Shown here piece after piece: positions 44,671 through 53,097 of a DNA stretch of 64,000 bases (position 1 is its first letter; the number at the start of each line of letters is the position of its first letter). Made by a program: the position numbers and the translations under genes. The notes beneath the pieces are model-generated. The model was not told the DNA's origin. It did no database searches and worked only from the letters and a program-made list of their open reading frames with translations. This DNA comes from Mycolicibacterium frederiksbergense. GTDB taxonomy: Bacteria; Actinomycetota; Actinomycetes; Mycobacteriales; Mycobacteriaceae. The stretch covers positions 868,001 to 932,000 of the forward strand of contig NZ_CP038799.1 of the NCBI RefSeq assembly GCF_012223425.1. The letters are read 5' to 3'.

Positions 44671-45435
44671 GTGTCAATCTGGTCTGCGGGACGGTACGAG
44701 GCCGTCGCCCAACGCATCGCGCCCATCTCCGTCCGGCTGATCGAGACCGTCGACCGGTTGCGCCCGCTCGACGGTGCCGTCGTCGCCGATCTGGCCTGCG
44801 GTACCGGTAACGCCGCGTTGGCGGCCGTCGCGGCCGGCGCGCAGGTCACCGGGGTGGACCTGACGCCCGAACTGCTGGCCATCGCCGCCGACAAGGCCGG
44901 CGGCGATGCGGTGCAGTGGGTCGCCGCCGACGCCGCTGCCACCGGATTGCCCGATGCGGCTTTCGACGCGGTGGTGTCCAACATGGGCATCATCTTCGTC
45001 GAACCGGTCAGCCAGGTCGCCGAGATCGCCAGGCTGCTGCGCCCGGGTGGTTTCTTCGGATTCTCCACCTGGGTGCGCGACACCGACAATCCGTTCTACA
45101 ACCCGATCATCGATGTGCTGGGCACGCCGCCGGTCACGCAATACTCACCGGACCAGTGGGGCGAGCCCGATATCGTCACCACCCGCCTGACCGACGACTT
45201 CGACGAGATCTTCATCGAACACGGTAAGCACGCCTGGCAATTCGGGTCCGTACAGGACGCCGTGGTGTTCGTCACCGATGAGTCCCCCATGCATGTGGAC
45301 CTGTTCACCCGCTCCGACGAGGAAACCCGCGTCCGGCTGACCGAGGCGTTCACCGCGGCATTCGAGCGCTACGCCACCGCCGACGGGGTCACCTTCGAGG
45401 CGTCCTATGCGGTGGTGGCGGCGCGGCGGCGCTAG
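44671..45435 (+). CDS. Class I SAM-dependent methyltransferase
   Basis: 254 aa. Motif I VADLACGTGNAALAA, motif II TGVDLTPELLAIA, motif IV AFDAVVSNMGIIF and motif VI LLRPGGFFGFSTW are plain, as in ubiquinone/menaquinone-type or small-molecule methyltransferases. Substrate unknown. TAGGCT at 44659-44664 lies six bases upstream of GTG 44671, so it is leaderless. Its stop abuts the convergent methyltransferase gene. Confidence 0.88.
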   Translation: MSIWSAGRYEAVAQRIAPISVRLIETVDRLRPLDGAVVADLACGTGNAALAAVAAGAQVTGVDLTPELLAIAADKAGGDAVQWVAADAAATGLPDAAFDAVVSNMGIIFVEPVSQVAEIARLLRPGGFFGFSTWVRDTDNPFYNPIIDVLGTPPVTQYSPDQWGEPDIVTTRLTDDFDEIFIEHGKHAWQFGSVQDAVVFVTDESPMHVDLFTRSDEETRVRLTEAFTAAFERYATADGVTFEASYAVVAARRR

Positions 45436-46908
45436 TCACCGCGCCTGGTACAGGATCCCGCGCCCGATCGCGTCGCGGACCTCCGGGAGCGCCGCGTCGG
45501 CCAGCGCGTCGGCCTGCACCCCGTGGTGGGCGGCGAGCAGGGCGATGAGTGCGCCCAACGGCACCTCGCCCCGACAGCCCGCCAGCAGCGCGGTGAGCAC
45601 CTCATCGACACCGATCACCGCGCCCGGTCCACCCGGACGCCGTACCGCGGCGCCGACCTGCTGCCAGCCCTGCGGCCCCGGCAGGGACTGCTGCTCCAGG
45701 AAGACCGGCGCCGTGGACAGCCGCGCCGCCAACAGAGCCTCGTCGCTGGTGTCGCGCAGATAGTCGCGGCGGGCGAAGAAGGCCTCCACCTCGGTGCCGG
45801 TGACGAGTTCGTCCGCGCCGGTGATCTCTTCGAGGATCTGCTCGGGCGCCTCGCCGTCGCGGGGCCGGCGCAGGCAGATCAGTCCCATACCGATCCCGGT
45901 GACGCCCTGTTCGGTGAACCAGTCCAGCCAGGCGCCGCCGCGCCGCGCCGTCTGGTCCGGGCTCTCGCCGGCGTCGGCCAGCCACAGTGACACATAGCTC
46001 ACCGGGTCGGCCAGCTCACGCTGCACCACCCAGGCGTGCAGGCCGGTGTCCGCCAGCCAATCACGCACGCGGTCGCGCCAATCACCCTCGCGGACAATCC
46101 AGTTCGCCATGATCTGGGCCGTGCCACCGGGGTTGAGGTAATCACCGACCTGCTCGATCAGACTGCGGCACAGGTCATCCCCGGCCACACCGGAATCCCG
46201 GTAGATGTAATCACTGGCACCGGAGCCGACGACGAAGGGCGGATTGGACACGATCAGGTCGAAGCGCTCCCCCTCGACCGGCTCGAAGAGGCTGCCGGAA
46301 CGCAGATCCCAGGACATCCCGTTGAGGCGTGCGGTGGCCGCCGCCAACTTGAGCGCCCGCTCGTTGGTGTCGGTGCCGACGATCTGCTCGCAGTGTCCGT
46401 CCAGGTGCAGGGCCTGGATCCCGCACCCGGTGCCCAGATCCAGGGCCCGCCGCACCGGGGTGCGGATGACGGCGCGGGCCAGCGACATCGATGCACCGCC
46501 GATACCGAGCACGTGGTCGCGCCGCAACGGCGCGCCGCGCAGCGCGGCGTCCTGATCGGAGACCACCAGGAAGTCCCGGGCGCCGTCGGAGTGCGGGCGG
46601 ATGTCGAGCGCCGCACGCACGGTGCCGTCGGCCAGTTCCAGCACGCCACCGGCCACCAGCGCGTCCAGCGGCACCCGCGTGAAGACCTCGAGCAGATGCC
46701 CGCGGGGCACCTGGGCGCCGAGCAGGAACAGCCGCACCAGCGTCGACAGCGGGTCGTCCCCGGTCACACGGAGCGCCGGCCACCACACACCCCGGCCCAG
46801 CGCGGCGTGCACGTCGGCGCCCAGCAGTTCGGCCACCCCGTCCACGGTGTACCCGGCCGCCCGCAGATCGGCGCCGAGGGCATCGATCACCACCGGTCCG
46901 AGGGTCAA
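45436..46908 (-). CDS. RsmC/RlmG-like methyltransferase with extra domains
   Basis: 490 aa. An N-terminal domain (~1-150, DUF7059-like, beginning [19 protein letters not shown]) precedes a methyltransferase core with RALDLGTGCGIQALHLDG, GTDTNERALKLAA and VSNPPFVVG, the NPPF motif of N-methyltransferases acting on rRNA bases or protein Gln. A C-terminal domain (~330-490) of unknown function follows. The start is TTG 46908, which overlaps the SRAP stop as TTGA; the next starts are further inside. Its substrate in mycobacteria is unknown. Confidence 0.82.
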   Translation of the reverse strand: MTLGPVVIDALGADLRAAGYTVDGVAELLGADVHAALGRGVWWPALRVTGDDPLSTLVRLFLLGAQVPRGHLLEVFTRVPLDALVAGGVLELADGTVRAALDIRPHSDGARDFLVVSDQDAALRGAPLRRDHVLGIGGASMSLARAVIRTPVRRALDLGTGCGIQALHLDGHCEQIVGTDTNERALKLAAATARLNGMSWDLRSGSLFEPVEGERFDLIVSNPPFVVGSGASDYIYRDSGVAGDDLCRSLIEQVGDYLNPGGTAQIMANWIVREGDWRDRVRDWLADTGLHAWVVQRELADPVSYVSLWLADAGESPDQTARRGGAWLDWFTEQGVTGIGMGLICLRRPRDGEAPEQILEEITGADELVTGTEVEAFFARRDYLRDTSDEALLAARLSTAPVFLEQQSLPGPQGWQQVGAAVRRPGGPGAVIGVDEVLTALLAGCRGEVPLGALIALLAAHHGVQADALADAALPEVRDAIGRGILYQAR

Positions 46909-47696
46909 AACAGGCCCGCTTCGGGCGCGACGGCCTCGATCAATTCCGGACCGTTGTTGCGGACACTGTTCACCAACCGCGACACCTCCCGGATCTCGAT
47001 GCGGTCCAGATCGCCGTGCCCGCGCAGCAGGCCCTCGTCGATGGGGGCATCGGGATCCAGCCAGCGGTCCCAGTCCGAGGCGCTGATGGTCAACGGCATC
47101 CGGTCGTGGATATCGGCCAGCTGCGCGGCGGAGTCGGTGGTGATGATGGTGCAACTCAGTAGCGGTGGGGCCTCCCTGTCGGCCTCCTTGGGCCGCCAGG
47201 TCGACCACAGCCCCGCCATGAACAGCGGTTCACCGTCCCCGGCGAACATGTAGAACGGCGTCTTGGACGCCTTCTTGCCGTCTGCCGCCGGGTTCGGTTT
47301 CCACTCGTACCAGCCGTCCATCGGGACCAGGCAGCGCTTGCTCTTGGCCGACCCACGGAACGCCGGTGACGTGGTCAGCGTCTCGGACCGCGCGTTGATC
47401 AGCAGCGGGCCCTTCTTGGTATCGGGGCCACCGTCCTCGCCGGTCTTGGCCCACGGCGGGATCAGGCCCCAGCGCATCGAACGGAGCCGCCGCGTCGACT
47501 CGTCGTCGGGTTCGGAGCCGGGCGAGCGCAGCGACGGGGCGTGATCATGCCGCTTGACCACCGTGCTGATGGTGGTGGTCGGGGCCACGTTGAAGTTGGG
47601 ACCACCGTCTTTGGCGGCCTCGACGGTCTCGTCGAGTGCCTTGATCTTCTCCGCCAACAACGCCGGGTCGGTGGTCACCGCAAATCGCCCACACAT
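46905..47696 (-). CDS. SRAP (HMCES/YedK) abasic-site protein
   Basis: 263 aa starting [11 protein letters not shown]: the catalytic Cys2 follows the removed Met and forms a thiazolidine cross-link with abasic sites in single-stranded DNA. Other family pieces are [38 protein letters not shown] and the catalytic His in [13 protein letters not shown] (47709-47704) lies seven bases before ATG 47696, so it is leaderless. It diverges from aroA by only 19 bases. Confidence 0.95.
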   Translation of the reverse strand: MCGRFAVTTDPALLAEKIKALDETVEAAKDGGPNFNVAPTTTISTVVKRHDHAPSLRSPGSEPDDESTRRLRSMRWGLIPPWAKTGEDGGPDTKKGPLLINARSETLTTSPAFRGSAKSKRCLVPMDGWYEWKPNPAADGKKASKTPFYMFAGDGEPLFMAGLWSTWRPKEADREAPPLLSCTIITTDSAAQLADIHDRMPLTISASDWDRWLDPDAPIDEGLLRGHGDLDRIEIREVSRLVNSVRNNGPELIEAVAPEAGLF

Positions 47697-47715
47697 ACCA
47701 GGCAGGATAGAGGCC

Positions 47716-48990
47716 GTGAACAACTGGCCGGCACCGACGATGACCGGACCCGTGGACGCCACGGTGGCGGTACCCGGGTCGAAATCGCTGACCAACCGGG
47801 CGCTCGTGCTGGCCGCGCTGGCCGCCCCGCAGGGGGCCACCAGCATCAGCGGCGCGTTGCGCAGCCGCGACACCGACCTGATGATCGATGCGGTCCGGGC
47901 GCTGGGCGTGACCGTGAGCGGCGACGGCACCGAGCTGACCACACGCGGCGCCATCGCTCCCGCCGCGGGCACCCGCATCGACTGCGGACTGGCCGGCACC
48001 GTGCTGCGGTTCCTGCCCGCCGTCGCCGCGCTGAGCACCCAGACCGTCATCTTCGACGGGGACGAGCAGGCCCGGGCCCGCCCGATCGCGCCGCTGCTGG
48101 ACGCGCTGCGCGGCCTGGGCGTTCACATCGACGGCGCCGGATTGCCGTTCGAGGTGCGCGGTACGGGTTCGGTGGCCGGCGGTGAAGTCCACATCGATGC
48201 GTCGGCGTCATCGCAGTTCGTCTCGGGACTCTTGTTGGCCGGTGCCACCTTCCGTGACGGTCTGACCGTCGTGCACACCGGCGAGTCGGTGCCGTCGGCG
48301 CCCCACGTCGCGATGACGGTGGCGATGCTGCGCGGCGCCGGCGTCACCGTCGACGACAGCACGCCCAACCGCTGGCGGGTCGATCCGGGCGCCGTCGCCG
48401 CCCGGCACTGGGACATCGAACCCGACCTGTCCAACGCGGTCCCGTTCCTGTCCGCCGCCGCCGTCACCGCGGGCACGGTGCGGATCAGCCGGTGGCCCGC
48501 GCACAGCATCCAGCCCTCGGGCGCCATCCTGGATCTGCTGTCCCGGGTGAATGTCGTTGTCCAACAGACAGATTCTCACTTACAAGCGCAAGGTGCACCG
48601 AGTTACGGGGCCATCGACATCGACCTGCACGATATCGGTGAACTGGCCCCGGCGGTCGCGGCGCTGGCCGCGCTCGCCGCCCCCGGTTCGGTGTCCACCC
48701 TGCGCGGTATCGCCCACCTGCGCGGGCACGAAACCGATCGGCTGGCAGCACTGAGCGCGGAGCTCAACGGCCTGGGCGGCCGGTGCGCCGAGACGCCGGA
48801 CGGTCTGCAGATCACCGCGACACCGCTGCACGGCGGTGTGTGGCGGTCGTACGCCGATCACCGGATGGCCACCGCGGGTGCGATCGTCGGACTGCGGGTG
48901 CCCGGCGTGCAGGTCGAGGACATCGCGACGACGTCCAAGACGCTGCCGGACTTCCCGGGGATGTGGGCCGACATGCTGGGCACGATTTGA
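47716..48990 (+). CDS. aroA: AroA, EPSP synthase (3-phosphoshikimate 1-carboxyvinyltransferase)
   Basis: 424 aa. Substrate-binding pieces: [30 protein letters not shown] (the glyphosate-loop equivalent), [21 protein letters not shown] and [24 protein letters not shown] at the end. It makes EPSP for aromatic amino-acid synthesis. GTG 47716 is the start. The next gene, rsgA, starts inside its stop codon. The second shikimate enzyme in the window is aroQ at 30267. Confidence 0.94.
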   Translation: MNNWPAPTMTGPVDATVAVPGSKSLTNRALVLAALAAPQGATSISGALRSRDTDLMIDAVRALGVTVSGDGTELTTRGAIAPAAGTRIDCGLAGTVLRFLPAVAALSTQTVIFDGDEQARARPIAPLLDALRGLGVHIDGAGLPFEVRGTGSVAGGEVHIDASASSQFVSGLLLAGATFRDGLTVVHTGESVPSAPHVAMTVAMLRGAGVTVDDSTPNRWRVDPGAVAARHWDIEPDLSNAVPFLSAAAVTAGTVRISRWPAHSIQPSGAILDLLSRVNVVVQQTDSHLQAQGAPSYGAIDIDLHDIGELAPAVAALAALAAPGSVSTLRGIAHLRGHETDRLAALSAELNGLGGRCAETPDGLQITATPLHGGVWRSYADHRMATAGAIVGLRVPGVQVEDIATTSKTLPDFPGMWADMLGTI

Positions 48991-49973
48991 GGTCTCGCGA
49001 GTACGACGAGTCCGATGTCCGGGTCCGCCCGGGCAAGGGTTCGCGTCCGCGTACCAAGACCCGTCCCGACCACGCCGATGCCGAGGAGGCCATGGTCGTC
49101 ACCGTCGACCGCGGCCGCTGGGGATGCGCCCTCGGCGGGGACCCGAACCGGCATGTCACCACCATGCGCGCCAGAGAATTGGGCCGCACACCCATCGTCG
49201 TGGGTGACGAGGTGAGCATCGTCGGCGACCTGTCCGGCAAACCGGACACCCTGGCCCGCATCGTGCGTCGCGGTGATCGCCGAACGGTGTTGCGCCGCAC
49301 CGCCGATGACACCGACCCCGCCGAGCGGGTGGTGGTGGCCAATGCCGATCAGCTGCTGATCGTGGTGGCGCTGGCAGATCCGCCGCCGCGCACCGGGTTC
49401 GTGGAGCGGGCGTTGATCGCCGCCTACACCGGCGGGCTGGCGCCGATCCTGTGCCTGACGAAATCCGACCTTGCCGACCCGGAACCGTTCGCGGCGCAGT
49501 TCGCCGATCTGGATCTGCAGGTGGTGACGGCCGGGCGCGACGATCCGCTCGATGTGGTGGCGCCGCTGCTGACCGGGAAAGTGACCGTGCTGCTGGGACA
49601 TTCCGGAGTGGGCAAGTCGACCCTGGTGAATCGTCTTGTGCCCGAGGCGGAACGGGCCACCGGCGACGTGTCCGGTGTCGGCAAGGGCAAGCACACCTCG
49701 AGTCAGTCGGTGGCGCTGCCGTTGCGGGCGTCCGGTTGGGTGATCGACACCCCGGGTATCCGCTCGTTCGGCCTGGCCCATGTGAGCGCCGATGACGTGG
49801 TGCAGGCCTTCTCCGACCTGGCCGAGGCGGTCGACGAATGTCCGCGCGGCTGTGGGCATCTGGGCGCCCCCGCCGATCCAGAGTGCGCGCTGGACACGTT
49901 GACCGGGCCGGCCGCGGGCCGCGTCGCCGCGGCACGGCTGCTGCTCGGCACCCTCAATGAGGCCGGATACTGA
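48987..49973 (+). CDS. rsgA: RsgA, circularly permuted GTPase for 30S maturation
   Basis: 328 aa. N-terminal OB-fold (~40-110), then permuted G motifs in order G4 (LTKSD), G1 (GHSGVGKST), G3 (DTPG), and a C-terminal zinc knuckle ([16 protein letters not shown]). It frees the maturing 30S subunit. Homologues begin [18 protein letters not shown], which fits the TTG codon at 48987 that overlaps the aroA stop (TTGA). A basic N-terminus [16 protein letters not shown] follows. Confidence 0.93.
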   Translation: MRSREYDESDVRVRPGKGSRPRTKTRPDHADAEEAMVVTVDRGRWGCALGGDPNRHVTTMRARELGRTPIVVGDEVSIVGDLSGKPDTLARIVRRGDRRTVLRRTADDTDPAERVVVANADQLLIVVALADPPPRTGFVERALIAAYTGGLAPILCLTKSDLADPEPFAAQFADLDLQVVTAGRDDPLDVVAPLLTGKVTVLLGHSGVGKSTLVNRLVPEAERATGDVSGVGKGKHTSSQSVALPLRASGWVIDTPGIRSFGLAHVSADDVVQAFSDLAEAVDECPRGCGHLGAPADPECALDTLTGPAAGRVAAARLLLGTLNEAGY

Positions 49974-49998
49974 GACGCGAGGGTGCGTAAACGCCGAA

Positions 49999-50038
49999 CC
50001 GCGAGCGGCATGTCTGGAACAGACACGCACGCTCGCGG
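49999..50038. terminator. Two-part hairpin between rsgA and desA3
   Basis: Outer arms CCGCGAGCG (49999-50007) and CGCTCGCGG (50030-50038) match exactly; inside, TGTCTG-GAA-CAGACA (50011-50025) forms a second stem. It lies between converging genes, so a bidirectional terminator is likely although no T tract is present. Confidence 0.6.
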
Positions 50039-50053
50039 CATGGGGTTGCTGAG

Positions 50054-51301
50054 CTATGCGGCGATCTTGCCCTGCCGCCAGCCGCGCACCGTGGCGATCG
50101 CGGTCTTCAGACCACGGCGCTTACCGGTGGCGGGATCGGTGACACCGAAACCCTCCAGCTCGTCGAACATCCGCTCGCTACGCGTTTCGGGTGCGTTGTC
50201 GCGGGTGTCGGTGAGGAACTTGTCCGGCAACGACAGCTTCGCGATGGTGCGCCAGCTCTTGCCGTACTGCACGAGGAACGGCCCCGTGGTGTAGGGCAGG
50301 TCGTACTTGTCGCACAGCGCGCGCACCTTGATCGAGATCTCGCGGTACCGGTTGCTCGGCAGATCCGGGAACAGGTGGTGCTCGATCTGGTAGGACAGGT
50401 TGCCGCTCATGAAGTCCAGCACCCGGCCGCCACTGATGTTGGCGCTGCCCAGCATCTGGCGCAGGTACCACTGGCCGCGGCTTTCGCCGACCATGTCGGT
50501 CTTGGTGAACTTCTCGGCACCATCGGGAAAATGGCCGCAGAAGATGATCGCGTTGGTCCAGATGTTGCGGATGATGTTGGCCACGATGTTGGCCTTCATC
50601 GTCGACTTGTAGGTGGCTCCCGGCGACAGCGAGGTCAGTGCGGGCCACACCACGTAGTCCTTGGCCACCTGGTGGCCGGCCTTGACGCCGAACTCCTTGA
50701 CGCGCGCCATGGTCGCCTTGCGGTCATCGCGGCCCTTGAAGATCTTGCCGAGTTCCAGGTGCTGCAGACCGATACCCCACTCGAACAGCACCGCGAGCAA
50801 GGTGTTGTAGAACAGGTTCCCCAGGTTCATCGGCTTCCACCGCGCGTCGCGGGTGACGCGGATGACGCCGTAGCCCACATCGTCGTCCATGCCCAGGATG
50901 TTGGTGTACTTGTGGTGCATGAAGTTGTGCGTGAAACGCCAGTGCTTCGAAGCCCCGGTGGTATCCCACTCCCAGGTCGAGGAGTGGATCTCGGGATCGT
51001 TCATCCAATCCCACTGACCGTGCATGACGTTGTGGCTGATCTCCATGTTCTCGATGATCTTGGCCACGCCCAGGGTCGACGCTCCCGCCCACCAGAAGGC
51101 CCGCTTGGAGCTTCCGGCGAGCAACAGGCGGCCGGTGATCTCCAGCGCACGCTGACCGGCGATCGCGCGGCGGATGTAGCGGGCATCGCTGGCGCCCCGC
51201 GAATCTTCGATGTCCTGGCGGATCGCGTCGAGCTCAGCACCCAGCGTTTCGATATCCGCATCGGTGAGATGCGTGAACGCCGGTACGTCGGTAATAGCCA
51301 C
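50054..51301 (-). CDS. desA3: DesA3-like stearoyl-CoA delta-9 desaturase
   Basis: 415 aa membrane diiron enzyme. Three histidine boxes are visible: SHNVMHGQWDWM, RFTHNFMHHKY and QIEHHLFPDLP. It introduces the delta-9 double bond in stearoyl-CoA, giving oleate for lipids, and takes electrons from its reductase partner, encoded upstream at 51370-52524. GTG 51301 follows the very strong GGAAGGAGGG Shine-Dalgarno. The gap to the reductase gene holds a copy of an operator that also precedes the reductase gene. Confidence 0.93.
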   Translation of the reverse strand: MAITDVPAFTHLTDADIETLGAELDAIRQDIEDSRGASDARYIRRAIAGQRALEITGRLLLAGSSKRAFWWAGASTLGVAKIIENMEISHNVMHGQWDWMNDPEIHSSTWEWDTTGASKHWRFTHNFMHHKYTNILGMDDDVGYGVIRVTRDARWKPMNLGNLFYNTLLAVLFEWGIGLQHLELGKIFKGRDDRKATMARVKEFGVKAGHQVAKDYVVWPALTSLSPGATYKSTMKANIVANIIRNIWTNAIIFCGHFPDGAEKFTKTDMVGESRGQWYLRQMLGSANISGGRVLDFMSGNLSYQIEHHLFPDLPSNRYREISIKVRALCDKYDLPYTTGPFLVQYGKSWRTIAKLSLPDKFLTDTRDNAPETRSERMFDELEGFGVTDPATGKRRGLKTAIATVRGWRQGKIAA

Positions 51302-51321
51302 TTCTCGGCCCTCCTTCCGTT

Positions 51322-51356
51322 CCTACGATACCGTAACCTACGCAACCGTAGGTTAC
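51322..51356. promoter_or_regulatory. Operator copy 1, between the reductase gene and desA3
   Basis: GTAACCTACG-CAAC-CGTAGGTTAC (51333-51356) is a perfect palindrome with 10-bp arms. It shares CCTACGRTACCGTAACYTACG with the copy at 52529-52560, including the overlapping partial palindrome TACGATACCGTA. It is just upstream of the desA3 Shine-Dalgarno and looks like a TetR-type operator for an internal promoter. Confidence 0.7.
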
Positions 51357-51369
51357 TAGCCAGTAAAGT

Positions 51370-52524
51370 CTATGCGTCCAGCGTGCAGTCGCCGGACGCC
51401 GCGGAGACACAGGTCTGAACCCTGGTCCCCGGTTCGTGCTCCACCCCGGTGCGCAGGTCGCGCACGTGGCCCTCGACGAGACCCACGACACATGACTGGC
51501 AGATGCCCATCCGGCACCCGAACGGCATCTGGATTCCGGCGCCCTCGCCGGCTTCCATCAAGGATGTCGCGGCGTCGGCCGCCACACTCTTGCCGCTGCG
51601 CTCGAAGGTCACGGTGCCGCCGGTGCCGTGCGGTGCGGCACGGGTCACCGCGAAGCGCTCCAGGTGGAGATTCGTCGGCAGGCCCGCCTCGGCCCAGACC
51701 CGCTCGGCGTCGTTGAGCATGGCCTCCGGGCCACACGCCCAGGCCTGACGGTCACGCCAATCGGGAACCACCTCGTCCAGGCGGGACAGATCGAGCCGGC
51801 CCTGGGTGCGCGTGGTGCGCAATTCCATCCGGTAGCCCGGATGCGCGTCGTGCAGTTGCTTCAACTCGTCGGCGAACATGACATCGGACTCGGTCGGCGC
51901 GGAATGCACATGCACGATGTCAGTGATCTGATCGTGGCGCTGCAGGGTGCGCAGCATCGACATCACCGGGGTGATGCCCGACCCCGCGGTCAGGAACAGC
52001 ACCGAGGCCGGAGCCGGGTCGGGCATGACGAAGTTGCCCTGTGGTGCGGCCAGCCGCACGATCGTGCCGGGCTCAACGCCACCGACCAGGTGAGTGGACA
52101 GGAAGCCCTCCGGCATCGCCTTCACGGTGATGGTGATGGTGCGCGCGCCACGTTTGTCCTGACCGCCGCGCAGGGGGGTCGAGGTCAACGAGTAGGAGCG
52201 CCAGCGCCAGCGGCCGTCGACCAGCAGGCCGATCCCGACGTACTGCCCGGGCTCGTAGTCCAGCGAGAAGCCCCAGCCCGGTTTGATGACGAGGGTCGCC
52301 GAGTCCTCCGTCTCGCGGCGCACCTCGATGACCCGGCCACGCAGTTCACGTGCCGACCACAGCGGATTGGCGAGCTTGAGATAATCGTCCGGCAACAGCG
52401 GAGTGGTGATCCGGCCGGCGATGGTGCGCAGTGCGTGCCAGCCGCGGTGACGGTCTGCACCCGCGATCTGGGGACGCACCGTGTCGGCTACTTTTGCCGA
52501 GACCTTGATTTCACTCTTCGCCAC
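51370..52524 (-). CDS. Ferredoxin reductase partner of the desaturase (Rv3230c-like)
   Basis: 384 aa. An FAD/NAD(P)H ferredoxin-reductase module ([11 protein letters not shown] for [19 protein letters not shown] for [14 protein letters not shown]) is fused to a C-terminal plant-type 2Fe-2S ferredoxin ([10 protein letters not shown] ... [10 protein letters not shown]). It supplies electrons to DesA3 in M. tuberculosis. GTG 52524 start, with an operator copy only 5 bases upstream. Same strand as desA3, with a 68-base gap. Confidence 0.93.
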   Translation of the reverse strand: MAKSEIKVSAKVADTVRPQIAGADRHRGWHALRTIAGRITTPLLPDDYLKLANPLWSARELRGRVIEVRRETEDSATLVIKPGWGFSLDYEPGQYVGIGLLVDGRWRWRSYSLTSTPLRGGQDKRGARTITITVKAMPEGFLSTHLVGGVEPGTIVRLAAPQGNFVMPDPAPASVLFLTAGSGITPVMSMLRTLQRHDQITDIVHVHSAPTESDVMFADELKQLHDAHPGYRMELRTTRTQGRLDLSRLDEVVPDWRDRQAWACGPEAMLNDAERVWAEAGLPTNLHLERFAVTRAAPHGTGGTVTFERSGKSVAADAATSLMEAGEGAGIQMPFGCRMGICQSCVVGLVEGHVRDLRTGVEHEPGTRVQTCVSAASGDCTLDA

Positions 52525-52528
52525 GCAA

Positions 52529-52560
52529 CCTACGGTACCGTAACTTACGCAGGCGTAGTG
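52529..52560. promoter_or_regulatory. Operator copy 2, upstream of the reductase gene
   Basis: CCTACGGTACCGTAACTTACG followed by CAGGCGTAGTG repeats the desA3-side sequence with few changes and contains the exact palindrome TACGGTACCGTA. It starts five bases upstream of the reductase GTG, so a bound repressor would block both initiation and elongation. Confidence 0.7.
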
Positions 52561-52590
52561 AATTTATGCCCAGCTTGGATGCGACTTACG

Positions 52591-53088
52591 TCACAGCAGC
52601 TCAAGCAGAAAGGGCAACTCCTGCGGGGCGTACCAAGCCAGGTCATGGTCCTGCGCATCACCCACAGCAAGCTCCGCGTCCTCGTCTCCGAGGTCGGCTT
52701 CGTCGACCACCCCGACGGCGGTCAGCACCACGGTCTCCGCCGCGGCATTGTCCACATAGGCGGCGATGACATCCGTCAGCGGCACCGGTCCTGCCAACCG
52801 CACCACCGCATCGTCGAGGTCGGGCCGGGCCGTCGCCTCCGCGACATCGACCACGAGCACCGCCCGCCGGGGCGGCAAGGTCGACTCCCCCTCTGCCGCC
52901 AGCAGGCGCAGCGATGCCAGGGCGGCCTCCCGCAGCGCCACCTCGGCCAGTTCGTCGTCGTCGCCCTCGGCGTAGGACTCACGCAGCGTCGGCGTGACCG
53001 CGAAGGCCGTGCCGCTGCGGGCATGGATCAACCCGTCGGCCACCAACTTCTGCAGCATCGCCAGGGTGGCCGGTATGTAGACACGCAC
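52591..53088 (-). CDS. DUF6912-type conserved protein (Rv3231c-like)
   Basis: 165 aa. A conserved actinobacterial protein with MRVYIPATLAMLQKLVADGL at the start and an acidic C-terminal half (DEADLGDEDAELAVGDAQ). It has no known motif. GTG 53088 start; it lies nine bases behind the BCCT transporter stop on the same strand and ends 67 bases before the reductase start. Function unknown. Confidence 0.82.
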   Translation of the reverse strand: MRVYIPATLAMLQKLVADGLIHARSGTAFAVTPTLRESYAEGDDDELAEVALREAALASLRLLAAEGESTLPPRRAVLVVDVAEATARPDLDDAVVRLAGPVPLTDVIAAYVDNAAAETVVLTAVGVVDEADLGDEDAELAVGDAQDHDLAWYAPQELPFLLELL

Positions 53089-53097
53089 CAGGCGAGG

